Positions 10,135 to 21,765 of a stretch of DNA of 64,000 nt are shown piece after piece. Position 1 is the first letter of the stretch. Each line of letters opens with the position of its first letter. A program made the position numbers and the translations under genes. The notes beneath the pieces are model-generated. The model searched no databases. It was given only the letters and a program-made list of their open reading frames with translations, and was not told the origin of the DNA. This DNA is from Artocarpus heterophyllus (Eukaryota; Streptophyta; Magnoliopsida; Rosales; Moraceae). Location: NCBI GenBank assembly GCA_025403435.1, contig CM046330.1:27190037-27254036 (forward strand). The letters run 5' to 3'.

Positions 10135-12460
10135 TCACTTAGGAAAGCATTAGGAATTTACATTGTCTGATTAGCATCTTAGGCATTTTACATTTAATGT
10201 ATGCATATTGCATGAGGCACATATTAGGGTCATGTTTATTTGTTTTATACAAAATTTCATAATTTAGCATGAAAGATAGCTGGTTGAATATAGATTGTTT
10301 GAAAGGATTCTATGTTTGTGCGTGAACCAATCCTGATTATTATAGAGCTTTAATTAATTAATTTATGTGCATTAGAAGTTATCATATACTAAATAAATAA
10401 TTGAGAATGATGCAACCTTAATCTTGATCTTTTTGAATTATGTTGCGACTATTTTCCTAGATTTTTTTATGCAAATATATAATATTATAAGTGTAAGCAA
10501 AAAAAAAAAAGGAAAAAGTAAAAAAGAGAAAAGCTATTCATGAGTAATTTAGGCCTATGTATCACAATATGTAGAAGACGATTTACCATCCTCCTAAGTG
10601 CAATAAAGTTATATTTATTAATGGTATAATAAATGAAAAATATATTTACATAGTGTGATTTTTAGATGATCAGAATAGTTGGAACAAATTTTTTCAAAAA
10701 TTATGAGATGACAGGTTGCAAAATTCAATAAGCTCTATTCAAGTATGGTATCTTTACTCACACACACACTTGGACTATATTGTTATGCTCTTGATAGTTT
10801 TAGATTTGATTTATGTACAAGCTGTGATGATTTGAGAATGACGCAAGTTCAAAAGACAAAATATAAACATTAATTCTCATCAAAAGGATTTTTTTGTGTT
10901 GTTTAGGTGCATCATGTTTATTTTTTGCATTTTAGGTTTTTTTCTTTGCATGCACATATTTACACTATGCACACACACACACAAACACAAAATCACAAAA
11001 ATATTGTCAAGAAACTCAAGGTACTAAGTGACTTCAGAAATTTGTTTGTCAATAGCTCAAAAGTCTATTATAAAAAAATTGGGCTTTGAAAGGATAATTA
11101 AACTCAAAGAGAAACAACATGCATAACATATTATTTTGTTTCATTGTGCTTTCTTTCAATGATATTTGGTTGAACTAATGTTACTTAGATCTTTTGTCAA
11201 AAATGAGGAGAAAGGGAACATTCTTTCAGTGTTTGCAGGGATAAGACATGAGAATAGCGTGCACAAAACAAGGGGAAGCAACATGGTTAAAATGAAGAAA
11301 CTGCTACTAAAGTTGCACCTAAAGTTGCAACACCATCTACAACCTGCTACTGAAGTTGCGCCTGAAGTTGCAACATCGTCTGCAGCCTCAATTTCTAAAG
11401 CTTCCAAGTCTCAACTGGTGTAGTATATTCAGGCCGAATTGAATGAAGTGCAACAGAGACAGAAGCATTTTGCACAGAAGGATACAATATTTTCACTTTG
11501 TCTATTGTTTTACCAAAAAGGGAGAGTAATAGGCGTTTGCTTTAGAATTGCGTTTGGTGCATATATTATATTTCTTGAATACGTTTTTCGTGCTCATGTT
11601 GCATATATGGCGTTTTGTCAAAAAATGCCAAAGGAGGAGATGATTAGGGTTTATGTTTTGTGTTGGCATATTTTGTAACATTATTCAAGAAAATTAAATT
11701 CAAGATAATCTACACTTTTTATCCTATAGAGTCTAGTTCAAGGAGAATTCAAATTGGAGATAAGGATAAACTTTGAAGGAAAATCCTAGTTCTACTAAGA
11801 TTCAAATTCAAACTTTGAAGAGGATTTTGTTTTTAGCTCTTTAAAAGGAAGAGATTGCTATTTACTTCAAGGATGATTTATGGAGACATACTAAAAGATT
11901 TAAATCAAGAATCATAGCAGAAATCATTCAGATACACTTGAGAAAATTGGATCAAGTTCTTATCTGATGAGGTTGTTTCAAAGTCGTAATATCAGATAAC
12001 GACCGAATTTCAAACAGCCAATATGAGATTGGATTAAGGTTCTAAAAAGAGCTCCATATAAACCTCAACTCACAAACTGTTTAGCACATCTAGAGAGCTT
12101 GGTTTTCACGGAGATTTTACAAGTAAGTCATTTAAGCATTCTTCGGGAGAAGAAGGTGAAATTTTCGGGATAAAACACTCTGTGCATTAAAGGGATTCAA
12201 CACGTGCAGACTTTGAAGATGAGTGGTGCTCGTTGCATAGATCCATCTAGTCGTTACAACACATTTGTGACAAACGAAAGAGAGAGTATTGAAGATGTAT
12301 AAGTTCAATTAGTGATTGTAACATTTTTAGACTTACTGGAGTATTCAATAACTATGTGTGGATTGAAGATGTAAGTTTAACGACAGAACCTCGATGACAT
12401 TTGCATGTGTTCTTTATTTACTTTCTATATTTGGTAAATTTAATTAAACCAAAATTAAAA

Positions 12461-12612
12461 GACTGTTTGACTGAGTGGTGGGAACACTCAGTTATGAACA
12501 GTGTAAAGCTCTCACATGCTACAGTAATAATTAAAAAAAATTGTTACAGTGTAAAGTTTTCACTTGTTACAGTAAAAATGGTTCTAACCAACGGTTCCCA
12601 CCATCCTTCCAA
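12461..12612. mobile_element. Short MITE inserted in the copia LTR2
   Basis: Relative to LTR1, LTR2 has about 150 extra bp with inverted ends (GGTGGGAAC near 12477 and GTTCCCACC near 12594). Inside is 'acagtgtaaagctctcacatgctacagt'. Related sequence occurs at 35271-35359 and 58678-58872. A 38-bp tandem duplication ('accatccttccaattaaatttgg...') lies at about 12600-12676, directly beside it. Confidence 0.65.
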
Positions 12613-12685
12613 TTAAATTTGGTAAATATTAAAAATGACCATCCTTCCAATTAAATTTGGTAAATATTAAAAATCAGATCTTTCA

Positions 12686-14340
12686 AGATCCAATCAACAA
12701 TGATTAACCTTAACTAGCAAGAAGAGATGGTTAGCTCTTTATCCAAAAAGGAACTCAAATCATGCTTCTAAGCTGAACTAAAATCAGTCTCTGAAATGTT
12801 GCGCCAGCCAATAATTCATATATACAAACTATCTATCTTCTCATTCACGTTAGTCTCTTGGTCCGTCCGTAATAGCCAAAAATGCAAGAAGCAAGAAGCA
12901 GAGCCACCAATGCTTTGCCAGCCATCTCCAATAGCAACGCCTGCAAGTATGGTGAAATTGAAAAACGAGATTGTACATTATTTTAAAGCTAATTAGCATT
13001 GTTGGTCCTAAACTAAGGCTAGACTATGATATTTTTAACTGATTACTCCTAGTAAATTGTCTTTTTTTCCCGCTATTTTAATCTCAATCCGTAAAGTTGC
13101 CATGAATTTCTATAATCTAACAAGCAAAATCACGTGCCAATCACATCACTTGAAATTTTACCCCAGAAAAATGTTGCCCACAAAAGAAGATTTTGTTATT
13201 AGTACTTTCTTAGATTAAAAATTCCATATCAGTATTCATAGGTTCAGTATATTTAATTGTACTTTCACCAAACAGACCATTTAATATAATCTCACACCAC
13301 TCTTGGTGTTGATGTTATTGAGCTTGGTACCCCACATTAATTCACACCTCTTAGGGTTTAATTCAATTAGAAATTTCTTTGGTGGTCCTCTCAATAAGGT
13401 CATAAAAAACATTTCAATCTATTTATGTCTTATTTTACATGTAATGGATTTGCTTAGACCAATGCATGAAATTTTTCTTTTTTTAGTCTTTCTGGGATTA
13501 TGTGTTATCATAGAAGGTATAGGAGTAGTATTACTTAGCACAGAACACCAATTGGCAAGCATACATCTTTTGCTACTACCAATCAGAATCAAGGTTGGTC
13601 TTTTATTCAACAGATCTCTGGCAGATAAATTTCATGAGCCGCTAATGCTATGCTTGGCTACAGTCTCAGTTCTTTTAAGTTATTTTATTTCCAAAACTTT
13701 TATTTTATATTTTTTGGTGAAACCAAACTTGACTGTTTAGTTGGTACAATCAAGGAGCTCCTAGGTAGGTTTTGATCTTATTCACCATTTACTGAAACTG
13801 TTTTCATTGAACATCGTAATGGCAACAAGACATCATCCATAACAATTCAATCATTATACAAAAAAAAAAAAAAAAAACACAGACACAGAAAGCGAAACTG
13901 ATATTTTTTAATTAAAAAAAAAAAAAGAACTGACCGAGAAAAAAAAATGAAAATTTTGGGTTTGAAGGATAAATTAATTCTTTTTCAATAATATGAAAAA
14001 TAAAAGATTCTATGCGAGAGGAAAATATATGAATAAAAGAGAGAAAATTTAGGGCAGTTCCCTGAATTAAAACATGAGGAGAAAACATGTAAAACCTTGA
14101 GGCTGCCCCAGAAAATCCCATCTATTGGCCGGGTGAAATTGAGTCCTTGCAAACTATTCATGTTTGAATCCAAGCGAAAACCCATTGGAACGGCCGTACC
14201 AAAAAAAAAAAAGAGTAAAATGAAGAGAAAGAGATATATGTATCACACCTTTCTACTCTATTATTATTCTTGTAAGAAGAACAAACAAGCTATATAATAG
14301 AGAACGAAAGAAAGAAAGCTGGAATTTTCTCTGTGCCCGC
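12686..14340. other. Intergenic DNA with one unassigned ORF
   Basis: Mostly AT-rich. A 145-codon open frame (13303-13740, plus strand) is hydrophobic and rich in Leu and Ile, but no family is recognised. There is no splice context, and the antisense strand is also partly open. I do not call it a gene. A-runs at 13860 and 13914 are simple repeats. Confidence 0.4.
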
Positions 14341-14358
14341 AACGGAACATAAGCGCCA

Positions 14359-14432
14359 TTTTTGCTAATTCGACGCTCTGTTCTCTCAAAGGCAGCTGAG
14401 ATCCAAAACCCTAGCTTCTGGTCTGATTTATA
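14359..14432 (-). promoter_or_regulatory. Candidate minus-strand promoter and start, gene not identified
   Basis: On the minus strand a TATA box (CTATAAATC, about 14426-14433) is followed by 'gctagggttttggatctcagctg' and then, 70 bp on, AAAAATGGCG with the ATG at 14359. This resembles a plant 5' end. The frame from the ATG closes after 22 codons (MALMFRCGHRENSSF...), so an early intron would be needed. A possible later exon lies near 14060-14190. Nothing downstream is recognised, so this may be a truncated gene. Confidence 0.25.
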
Positions 14433-15190
14433 GATTGAAGGGAGCGCAATGTCAAATTTGCCCCTCCTTTTTTTTTTTTGGACTCTTTTGCATAGACGAC
14501 GTCGTGTTTCAGAACGGGGCAAAGACAGCAGGACACAAAGGGCCCCTCACTGTTATCAAAAAAGTAATCGGGCATCCTCTTAGGATTATTTACAAATACT
14601 CCCCTCTATTATAGAACTTGTCACAATGTGCATCCCATTTTTTAAAATTTAACATTAATTCTCTTGATTTATGAAATATTAACAAAAAAAAACTTCGATC
14701 TTAAGATTTTTAATAATAATAACTCATGTCACAGTATAACGAGTGTCTTCAAACAATTTAGTGAAAATTTCTCATACTAGCTTCTGATAATCGTATAAAA
14801 ATGAAAGGAGAGATTATTGTTTTATGAACATTTAAAATTTTTTTAGTTTATTTTCCTTAAAAAATTGAAAAAATAAACTTAAATTCTACTATATACCTCA
14901 ATTTATTTATTTTCTATTTATTAATTATTGTAAAGTTGACGATAAATTATATCATTTAAAAAAAATGAAGAAGGAGACAAACCTCATATTTTTAAAACTT
15001 TTTGAAATAAATATTATGTTTTAAAAATATTTGTTGTAAATAGTAGTAAGATCTAAGTTTTAATATTGAAAATACATGCTATACTACATATTAATTTTAC
15101 AAGCATAATATTATTTTAAAAAATAAAAATATTCAAACGGGACAAGGATCCCCTAAACCGAACCTTGAAAGTATTGGCCCTAACGGGTTT
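14433..15190. other. AT-rich intergenic DNA
   Basis: No gene, RNA or clear repeat boundary is seen. The stretch 15005-15050 carries a phrase ('aaaaatatttgttgtaaatagtag') shared with the MITE-like family at 21520. Confidence 0.4.
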
Positions 15191-15199
15191 ATTATAGCT

Positions 15200-15870
15200 C
15201 ATTAGGGTTTGGTGGCATACAAGGAAAAAAGTGTTCACGTTGGATGATGTGTCCAAGTCTCGAAGAACATAATGAGGCAAGTAAGCTTTTCCTTATCCAT
15301 CTGCATATCCAAAACTAGAGGCGCATGATCAGAGCAATAAGAAGGTTTTTAACCCCAGCCCTCAAAAAAGCCAAGTGCCAATCAATCGACATAACCACTC
15401 GATCAAGGCACTCCCGAATAACTCTCTTTATCTATTGCATAATGTGTACGTACTGCCTGAAGCCCCAAGGCTGGCACTACCTGTTTCAACGATGAAGGCC
15501 CTCAAAAACTGACCATTAGCATTAGTTGCATCATCTCCTTGTTTTCTCCAGCTACCTGATACCTCGTTTAAGCCAAAACCAAAACCCAAGGCCTTCCTTC
15601 TTGTCCAGCATGGTCCTACAGAGCATCCCAAAACACCTCCTTCCTAGCCAAACAAGGAGGGACACAACATTGAAAAAGAGTCCACTGTGGGAGTCTAAGG
15701 TCACCTCTTACAAGCCTGTGAATTGGGTTGTTGGAGGCAAACATAATGTCCATCTCTTCGCCACTTTTCCACCAAACACATAAGCCTCCCGCCCGACCAG
15801 TAGCAGAAATAGAAAAACCTCCAAAACAACTCAATCGACGCCGTAAAACATCCATCCACTTACAATTAAC
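15200..15870 (-). pseudogene. LINE (L1-type) endonuclease fragment
   Basis: Minus-strand translation, in pieces separated by stops and frameshifts, gives the order typical of plant L1 apurinic endonucleases. It reads GRAGGLCVWWKSGEEMD (near 15750), then PQWTLFQCCVPP, then ECLDRVVMSIDWHLAF (near 15400; the LDR motif), then SYCSDHAPLV (near 15330; the SDH motif). In intact LINEs this domain nicks target DNA to prime reverse transcription. No reverse transcriptase is present to the left, so this is a truncated relic. Confidence 0.75.
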
Positions 15871-15960
15871 CTTATTTACTGGTATTGCGTTGTGCTTGCT
15901 ATGTCCCCTATATTGCTTTGTGAAATTGTGTGATTTATCGTGGAACTGTGGAATTGACAT

Positions 15961-16637
15961 CTATTTTTGTGCTTTTTGACCCCTCCGTAGCAAATTGGAG
16001 AGAGAGAGATCAATACCAAGTAGCTTTCGTCCAGAAGCAATATGTATTAAACTGCAAAGCGCACAAAAAATTTCTGTGCGCCGAGACTATGGAGGTAATG
16101 CATTAACATAATTTTTTGGCAGTAACATGTGTGGCTGATTATTGTGTGCAAAACTTGTATGGGAGAAATATTTATACTTGTATGGAAGAAATGTTTATGT
16201 TATGTTTTCTTTGATTCAAATGGAGCATGTGCCGTGTAATGATTATATATTTTATTGAGCAGTAAAATCAAAGAATGGATAAAGAACAATTCGACAGGCT
16301 TCAACATGTTGAAGAAACTGAGGGGCAGGAAGAATTGGAAAAAGATAACAATGCCATTTAAGTTCCTTTTTTTTCCCCTATATCCCTCATTTGTGGTAGA
16401 ATTATTAGAATTTTATTTGGTCTGTTTTTAATGATGCCCAACCCAAATAACCCAAGTTTGGTGGGTTGAAAAATACCAAAAATCCATCCAACCTACCTGT
16501 TGTTCATTCCTGGCAAGTTAAAATCAAATGAAAAGGAAATAGTCATGATTTTTAAGTATTCTTGAGTGAAATTAAATAGCGCGAACACGACCAAACACAG
16601 TTTGCCAATCTTAACAGAACAGCCAAAGAACCCAAGG
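15961..16637. other. Intergenic DNA
   Basis: No recognisable coding or RNA feature. Confidence 0.4.
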
Positions 16638-16793
16638 GGTGTTGGTCGGAATAGTCAGGCCTGTGGTTTGCTCCTATAAGGTTTGGGGTTCGAACCTTCT
16701 CATGGGTAGCTACATGACAAAAGTCGTAGTTTTCCTACCTTCTAAAGATTGTAGGGTTTGGCAGAAGGAAAATTTCAAAAAAAAAAAAAAAAA
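16638..16793 (+). mobile_element. tRNA-derived SINE-like element
   Basis: An A-box-like TAGTCAGGCCTGTGG (16652-16666) lies about 20 bp before a perfect B box GGTTCGAACC (16687-16696). A body of about 80 bp ends in a 17-nt A-run (16777-16793). 'agaacccaa' before it and 'agaaccaa' after the A-run may be the target duplication. Polymerase III promoter plus poly(A) tail fits a SINE. The family is not named. Confidence 0.55.
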
Positions 16794-16906
16794 CAGAACC
16801 AACCATTTATCATTTATGTTAATGCTCTAACATGGAAACAAAAACAAAGTCAAAGGATGCAAAGAGAATGCAAGTAATAAATTCCAACCGAAAGTGTATG
16901 ATCCCT

Positions 16907-19609
16907 TCAATCTTTACCAAGGGGCCCAAAGCCATCAGGAGGCCATACCTAACGACAAAAAGAAAATAAACAAAGTTGGAATAAACATAGTCACTGTAGA
17001 ACGGTGGTCTAACAAGCAAGTCTGAAAATTCTAGTATAAAAGCTTAGTCAAAATCCATTTAGGCTCCAACATTGGTTTTAGTTATTTGTGTGTTTGATAA
17101 CAACCACAAGCCGAGAAAGATTAAGTAAAGGCAACTTCTAACACCCATGAACAGGAGAAACACAAAATAGGAACAAATTTCTTACGTTCAAAATTTTAAA
17201 GAATGTTTGATCCACAGAAAATTCAATCAAGTATATGCTCAAAGAGACTTTATTATCATGCAAGTATTTACACATACAATTCTCATGACACAATTCACAG
17301 CTTAAATTATTATAAGGGTATTACACAACTGAATTAAGTGGAGAGAGGAAAAAAAAAAGTAGAGAATAGTAAAAGAATTACCCTGAAAAACACTTTTCCT
17401 TGAATAAGGCCGTAAGGTACAGGCCCAAAATGCCGTGAATCATTGGAGGCATATGAATTATCACCCTGAATCCAAACATGCCCCTTAGGGACCTACTCAT
17501 CCAAACACAACGAAGAAATTAAGATCAGAAACCAAAGCATCTAATATCTATATGAGCAGCATCCCCAAAAGATACTTTTCTGAAAAAGGAATTTACAGGC
17601 AATTAAGGAAAACGATTTTAAGTGAGGATAAAGGAACTAAGAAACGAAATGTTAAAAGTTGAATGAATGTCAGATACATAACAGAGTCTTCTTTCCCAGC
17701 AGCTCAAATCAATGTTAAAATGAAATCCCCATCTATTAGCTCACAATGACATTCACTAAATGTATATTTGAGCAATCTAGAAGTATTCGAATTTTCTCAT
17801 TGTTGCTATAGCCCCAAGCTATCTGGCTTATTGATCACATGATTCACCACCAATGAGTAAAATGCTCTTGATTGGCACCAGAAACATCTTCCCCCATTAT
17901 CACAGGCACTTTGTGCTGTCAAAGGTTAGGAAAAGTCAGTCTAATGGAAATAATCCTTTAGTTTTAATTATTTTATGCCCAGGATTTGAAATGCTTCTAG
18001 CATAAACCAGAGTTGGTCTCAAGTTTATTAAAGAGGTAATAAGACAAAAACAAGCATGAATGCTAAAATCCCCAAGGATGCCTAGGTTTCAGAAGCAATC
18101 ACACTAGGAAAGAAGGAAAGTACACCATCCTCAGGGTCTCTAAGAGAAGCTACAATAAACTGATTCAAGACCAAGAACTTGTAAGACTTTGTAAACCTAT
18201 TAGAGAGATTTTATGTCCTCTAGAACTGAGTCTTATTTAGAAGACACAGAAATCTTAGAGCCAACCTTACTCACTCTTCACTCAATCCATCTAAAATCAA
18301 ATTCTTTTATATGATGACAACCAAGAATACCTTATGAGGAATATCAGTATGTTAATAAAGAAAGTACGGCCTCGACCTTGGCTATCAGTCATGTTCTCTT
18401 CCCTAAAAAATAGAAATCTTAGAACCAACCTTACTCAAACCCTCTAAAATCAAATTTTTCAGTATGATGACAGTGATAGTGTTGCCAAACAAGAATAGCT
18501 TATGATGAATATCAATATGTTAAAATATAGAGAGTATGGCCTCGGATCTTAGCTATCGATCATGTTCTCTTTACTAATATTTTTATTAGAATCTGAACGA
18601 CATTCCCAAACTATTTCATTAAGTTTCTCTTCATTAATAGTTGGATTGGATAGTCGTCTCCACAATTTGTAGCAGTTAGTTTCCTTACCAATTCATTGTA
18701 GTTTCGCTTCTCCATAAATAGTTCTTAAGAGTAAAGATTGTTATTTCAATGACGACTTAAATATTAATGATATAAAAAATCCCAAATCTTGCTTTCTCTC
18801 CTACCCTTCTCTTTCTCTTCATATTTGCCTTCTTTCTTACTGTCCTCCATCGTTTTTAGCCTTTTAAAACTCCATTTCCATCCAATTTAGTTAAGTTGGG
18901 TACTCCATTTTCACCACGTTTCAGCCCTCCAAACTCAAACTCTCTCACTACACTTATCCAAATCCAAGAACTACATGGAATTATGCCTAAAAAACGATTC
19001 TGTAACGTGAAATGGATCTATACTATAACAATACAATTCGCAACTAAATTAACCATGAACAAGAGAAAGTGACAATAAAGCTTCTCTAAATCAATCCACA
19101 AAATGAAACAAAATAATGAAAAACAATGGCAAAATCAAAATTATCCGCAAACGAAGAAAACAAAATGGAAATCAATCACAAACATACCACGGCAGTTCGG
19201 TATCTGTCGCCGAAGTTGGGGTCCAAGAAGAAAGAGACTCTGTCGCCTTCCAATCCTACGACGCGCTTGGTGACGATCTTTCTAGGGTTTTGAGGGGAGC
19301 AAACCAGCACCAAATCGCCGCGAGAAACCTTCCCGAGGCGGTGGGACACATGTTCGGCGATGACCACGTCGCCGGTCAGGTTCAGGGTGGGGAGCATGCT
19401 GGGACCGTGCACCTGCAAGCAGCAGAAAACCGTTCATTCTTAGAGAGAGAGAAAGAGAGAGAGAGAGAGTTGAGAATGATAGGGTGGGTACGGACGATAG
19501 TGGAGGAGCAGAGGCAGTTGGAGGTGACGTGAAGGAAGCAACAGAACTTGGCTATAATGAGTGCGCGATCGACTGCCTCCTTCGCTATACTCCACCATTG
19601 TCCTATCAT
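16907..19609 (-). CDS. IMP1: Mitochondrial inner membrane protease subunit 1 (4 exons)
   Basis: IMP1 is an S26-family signal peptidase of the mitochondrial inner membrane that removes sorting peptides from intermembrane-space proteins. Exons on the minus strand are 19609-19496, 19412-19188, 17492-17382 and 16948-16907, all phase 0, giving 163 aa (family about 165-170). The N-terminal segment (residues 1-38) is followed by [10 protein letters not shown], with the nucleophile Ser43 in the SM signature. [11 protein letters not shown] follows, with the general base Lys87. Exon 3 has the conserved [16 protein letters not shown], and the C-terminus is [12 protein letters not shown]. Exon 1's donor reads ATC|GTCCGT, weaker than usual; the alternative donor one codon on would shift the frame. 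Intron 2 is 1.7 kb and holds a tandem duplication. No damage is seen. Confidence 0.9.
18238..18580. repeat. Tandem duplication of about 170 bp inside IMP1 intron 2
   Basis: 'aaatcttagarccaaccttactca' starts copies at about 18250 and 18416. Shared later blocks are 'tctaaaatcaaat', 'caagaata', 'gaatatcartatgtta' and 'catgttctct'. No function is evident. Confidence 0.7.
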
Positions 19610-19639
19610 GGTTAACTCGACGGTGGAATCAACCTCACC

Positions 19640-20445
19640 TCGTCAGTGACTTTACTCTCTCTCTGCTACGGAGGATTCTGAGAAAGAAGACGGACTTGGA
19701 AAGGACGACTTGTCGTTCTCCACGATTTCAGGGCGAGGCCACCCAATCAAGCGGGATGTGAAATTCGTCCTAGTGACCTTTAACACTATGTCTACAAACA
19801 ATTAAAAGCCACATTTGTTTCATGACTTCAATATTCGCATTTGTCCCTTTCATCTGTAAAATATTAACAAGAAAATTACATAAATTATGATTTTAAACAT
19901 AAATAATACAATATTATACAACAAAAATTACTGAATAATTTAGCAAATTATTATACTATTATCTTCCCTTAACGTAGTTATATGAATGTAAAAAAATAGA
20001 TTATTTGTCTTAATTTTTTTTAGGTTTTTGAGTTTATATTTTTTAACAATTAAATTTTAAATTATATCAACTTTTTAAATTTAAATTCGCTTTGGACATA
20101 ATAGAGTTACCAAAATACATCTATATTATGTACCAAATCTTAATTATATACCAAAATTTACTAACACTTTTCATAAAAGGAGTTTTTTTTTTTGTTAATA
20201 TTTCATAGTTCAAGATGGGATGCATATTATGTTTTGAAGTTTAAAGGACATAGTGTTACAAGGGTTACAATTGAAGGGAAATTTTTGTAATTAATTTTAG
20301 TTTTTATTTAAGATAATTTGCATCGTTGATCATTCTAACTCTTTAATAGATGACACTTTGGTCTTTTTTTCTTTAGATTTTGTCAGATATAACATCAAAC
20401 TCTTTAAATTGTTAGCAATTAAGCCTTTTCTGTCAAATTTAGTGT
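19640..20445. other. Intergenic DNA upstream of IMP1
   Basis: The first 100 bp (to about 19760) is GC-richer and presumably holds the IMP1 promoter. The rest is AT-rich without recognisable genes. Confidence 0.4.
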
Positions 20446-20870
20446 TTGTTTAGTGTGTCGGTTCAAAAGAGTGTGGTTTAGAACTTTGTTGTTTGAATTA
20501 TGGGTTTTAAACTGTGTGATTTAAATTGTGGTTTTGAATTGTTGTTTAGAATGTAAAGGTTTGAAACAAAAATAAAACGTCACATAAAGTTTAAAACGAT
20601 AACTGATGTTTGAAAAACTATAGTTTATAAAAAAAAACGAGAATGATAATAGTTTTACTATGGATATTGGTTTTACTGTAGCAAGTAGTTCAAACCATGT
20701 CAACTTCAAAGGGGAAAAGTTTAGATTTTGGGTATTTTGGTATGTTTAAAACCACCTCCATGGTTTAAACTGACCTAAATTATTACTCTATCAAACACCA
20801 ATTTGAACCGCCTCTATGGTTTGAACTGATCATATACCAAACGCCACATTTGTTAAGTTTTTAAGAATGC
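20446..20870 (+). mobile_element. MITE-like element, copy 1 of an inverted pair
   Basis: Begins 'gtttgtttagtgtgtcggttcaaa' and ends 'ggtttgaactgatcatataccaaacgcc', giving imperfect inverted ends around TTTGGT. The body contains many 'gtttaaac/gtttgaa' phrases. Its reverse complement matches 23528-23905, including the 'gaaacctttacatt' block. Non-coding. Confidence 0.6.
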
Positions 20871-21190
20871 ATCATGTGCACGGCATGCAATCTAATCTAT
20901 GAGGGTATGCTAGTAAAATAATAATATTTTATAATTAACAAAAAAAAATCAATTGAAAAAAACTATAGACTTCAAAATAAGGCTGCACAAAAATACCCAC
21001 AATCTGCCTAACCTGCTCCACACCGCTCTGCTTTAAGTAGTTGTATGTCAAAACTGCTTTTTTGACGGCAGTGGCAGCTTGGAATTTGAGACTGTGGTTT
21101 CAAAACACTCCGCCCAACTAAATATTATATATGTATAATTTAAATTTTTAAATTTTATAAAAAATAAAACTTTCATGTTTGACTTTTGAG

Positions 21191-21290
21191 GTTTTTTTTT
21201 ATAAAAAATTTTGGGTAAGAGGGTTTGAACTCTTCCTCTTATGATGGAGTCACCGCTAGGCTGTGCTTGCAACCACAGCTTTCTTTCTAT
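21191..21290 (-). mobile_element. SINE-like relic, minus strand
   Basis: Read on the minus strand it has an A-box-like GCCTAGCGGTGACTC (21249-21263), a B box GTTCAAACCC (21221-21230) and an A-rich tail, seen as the T-run at 21191-21200. Confidence 0.5.
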
Positions 21291-21519
21291 ACGTAGCATT
21301 ATGAACTCAAAGTTGGATTTTTTTTTTAGCCTTTGGAATTTTAAAATTTGGAACATTATAATTTGGAATATGGATATTATTTATTTATTTATTAAGCTTT
21401 CTACATTTGAATGTTAGATTATATCTGATATTATACTTTTGAATTATAGTATATTTTTTACTCTAATTTTGTATTCACTTCAAAATTCAAATTGTGCTTG
21501 TAAATAATACCCCTTATCA

Positions 21520-21765
21520 AAAAATGTAGTGAATGACACTTTTTCAAAACTCATTAAAGTAAATAGCAAGTTTTGAAAATATTTATAGTAAATAGCAATA
21601 AATTATTAATTTACTCAATAAAATATTTTTTACTTGACTATTTATTATAAGTATAAGAAAAGTTACATGTAAATTTTCTTTTTACTGCTATTTACTAAAA
21701 ATATTTTCAAAATCTGATATTTACTTTAAAAAGTTTCTAAAATTTGACATTTTTTTCATTCTCCA
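21520..21765. mobile_element. Palindromic MITE
   Basis: Two arms of about 85 bp are inverted copies. The left one reads 'ttaaagtaaatagcaagttttgaaaat' and the right one 'attttcaaaatctgatatttacttta', around an AT-rich centre. Related sequence occurs at 1-190 and 60255-60560. Confidence 0.6.

Larger units (their letters stand above)
8146..12685 (+). mobile_element. Decayed copia-type element with two LTRs, pol lost
   Basis: Two direct repeats bracket about 2.6 kb: LTR1 about 8146-8995 and LTR2 about 11641-12685. Shared landmarks are 'agggtttaygttttg', 'tctttaaaaggaagagattg', 'gatgagtggtgct' and a common end 'agatctttca'. A primer-site-like TGGCATCAAG (8998) follows LTR1, and a purine tract 'aaaggaggaga' precedes LTR2. 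GATCCAAT flanks both ends and probably includes the target duplication. The interior holds gag remnants followed by AT-rich DNA; no reverse transcriptase or integrase is seen. LTR2 carries a MITE insertion. Confidence 0.75.

Noticed and set aside
13303..13740. 145-codon plus-strand open frame
   Set aside because: Hydrophobic low-information sequence in an AT-rich region, with no recognised family or splice context. Kept only as an unassigned ORF.
19116..19532. 138-codon plus-strand frame over IMP1 exons
   Set aside because: Antisense of IMP1 exons 1 and 2, whose minus-strand frame has the catalytic motifs.
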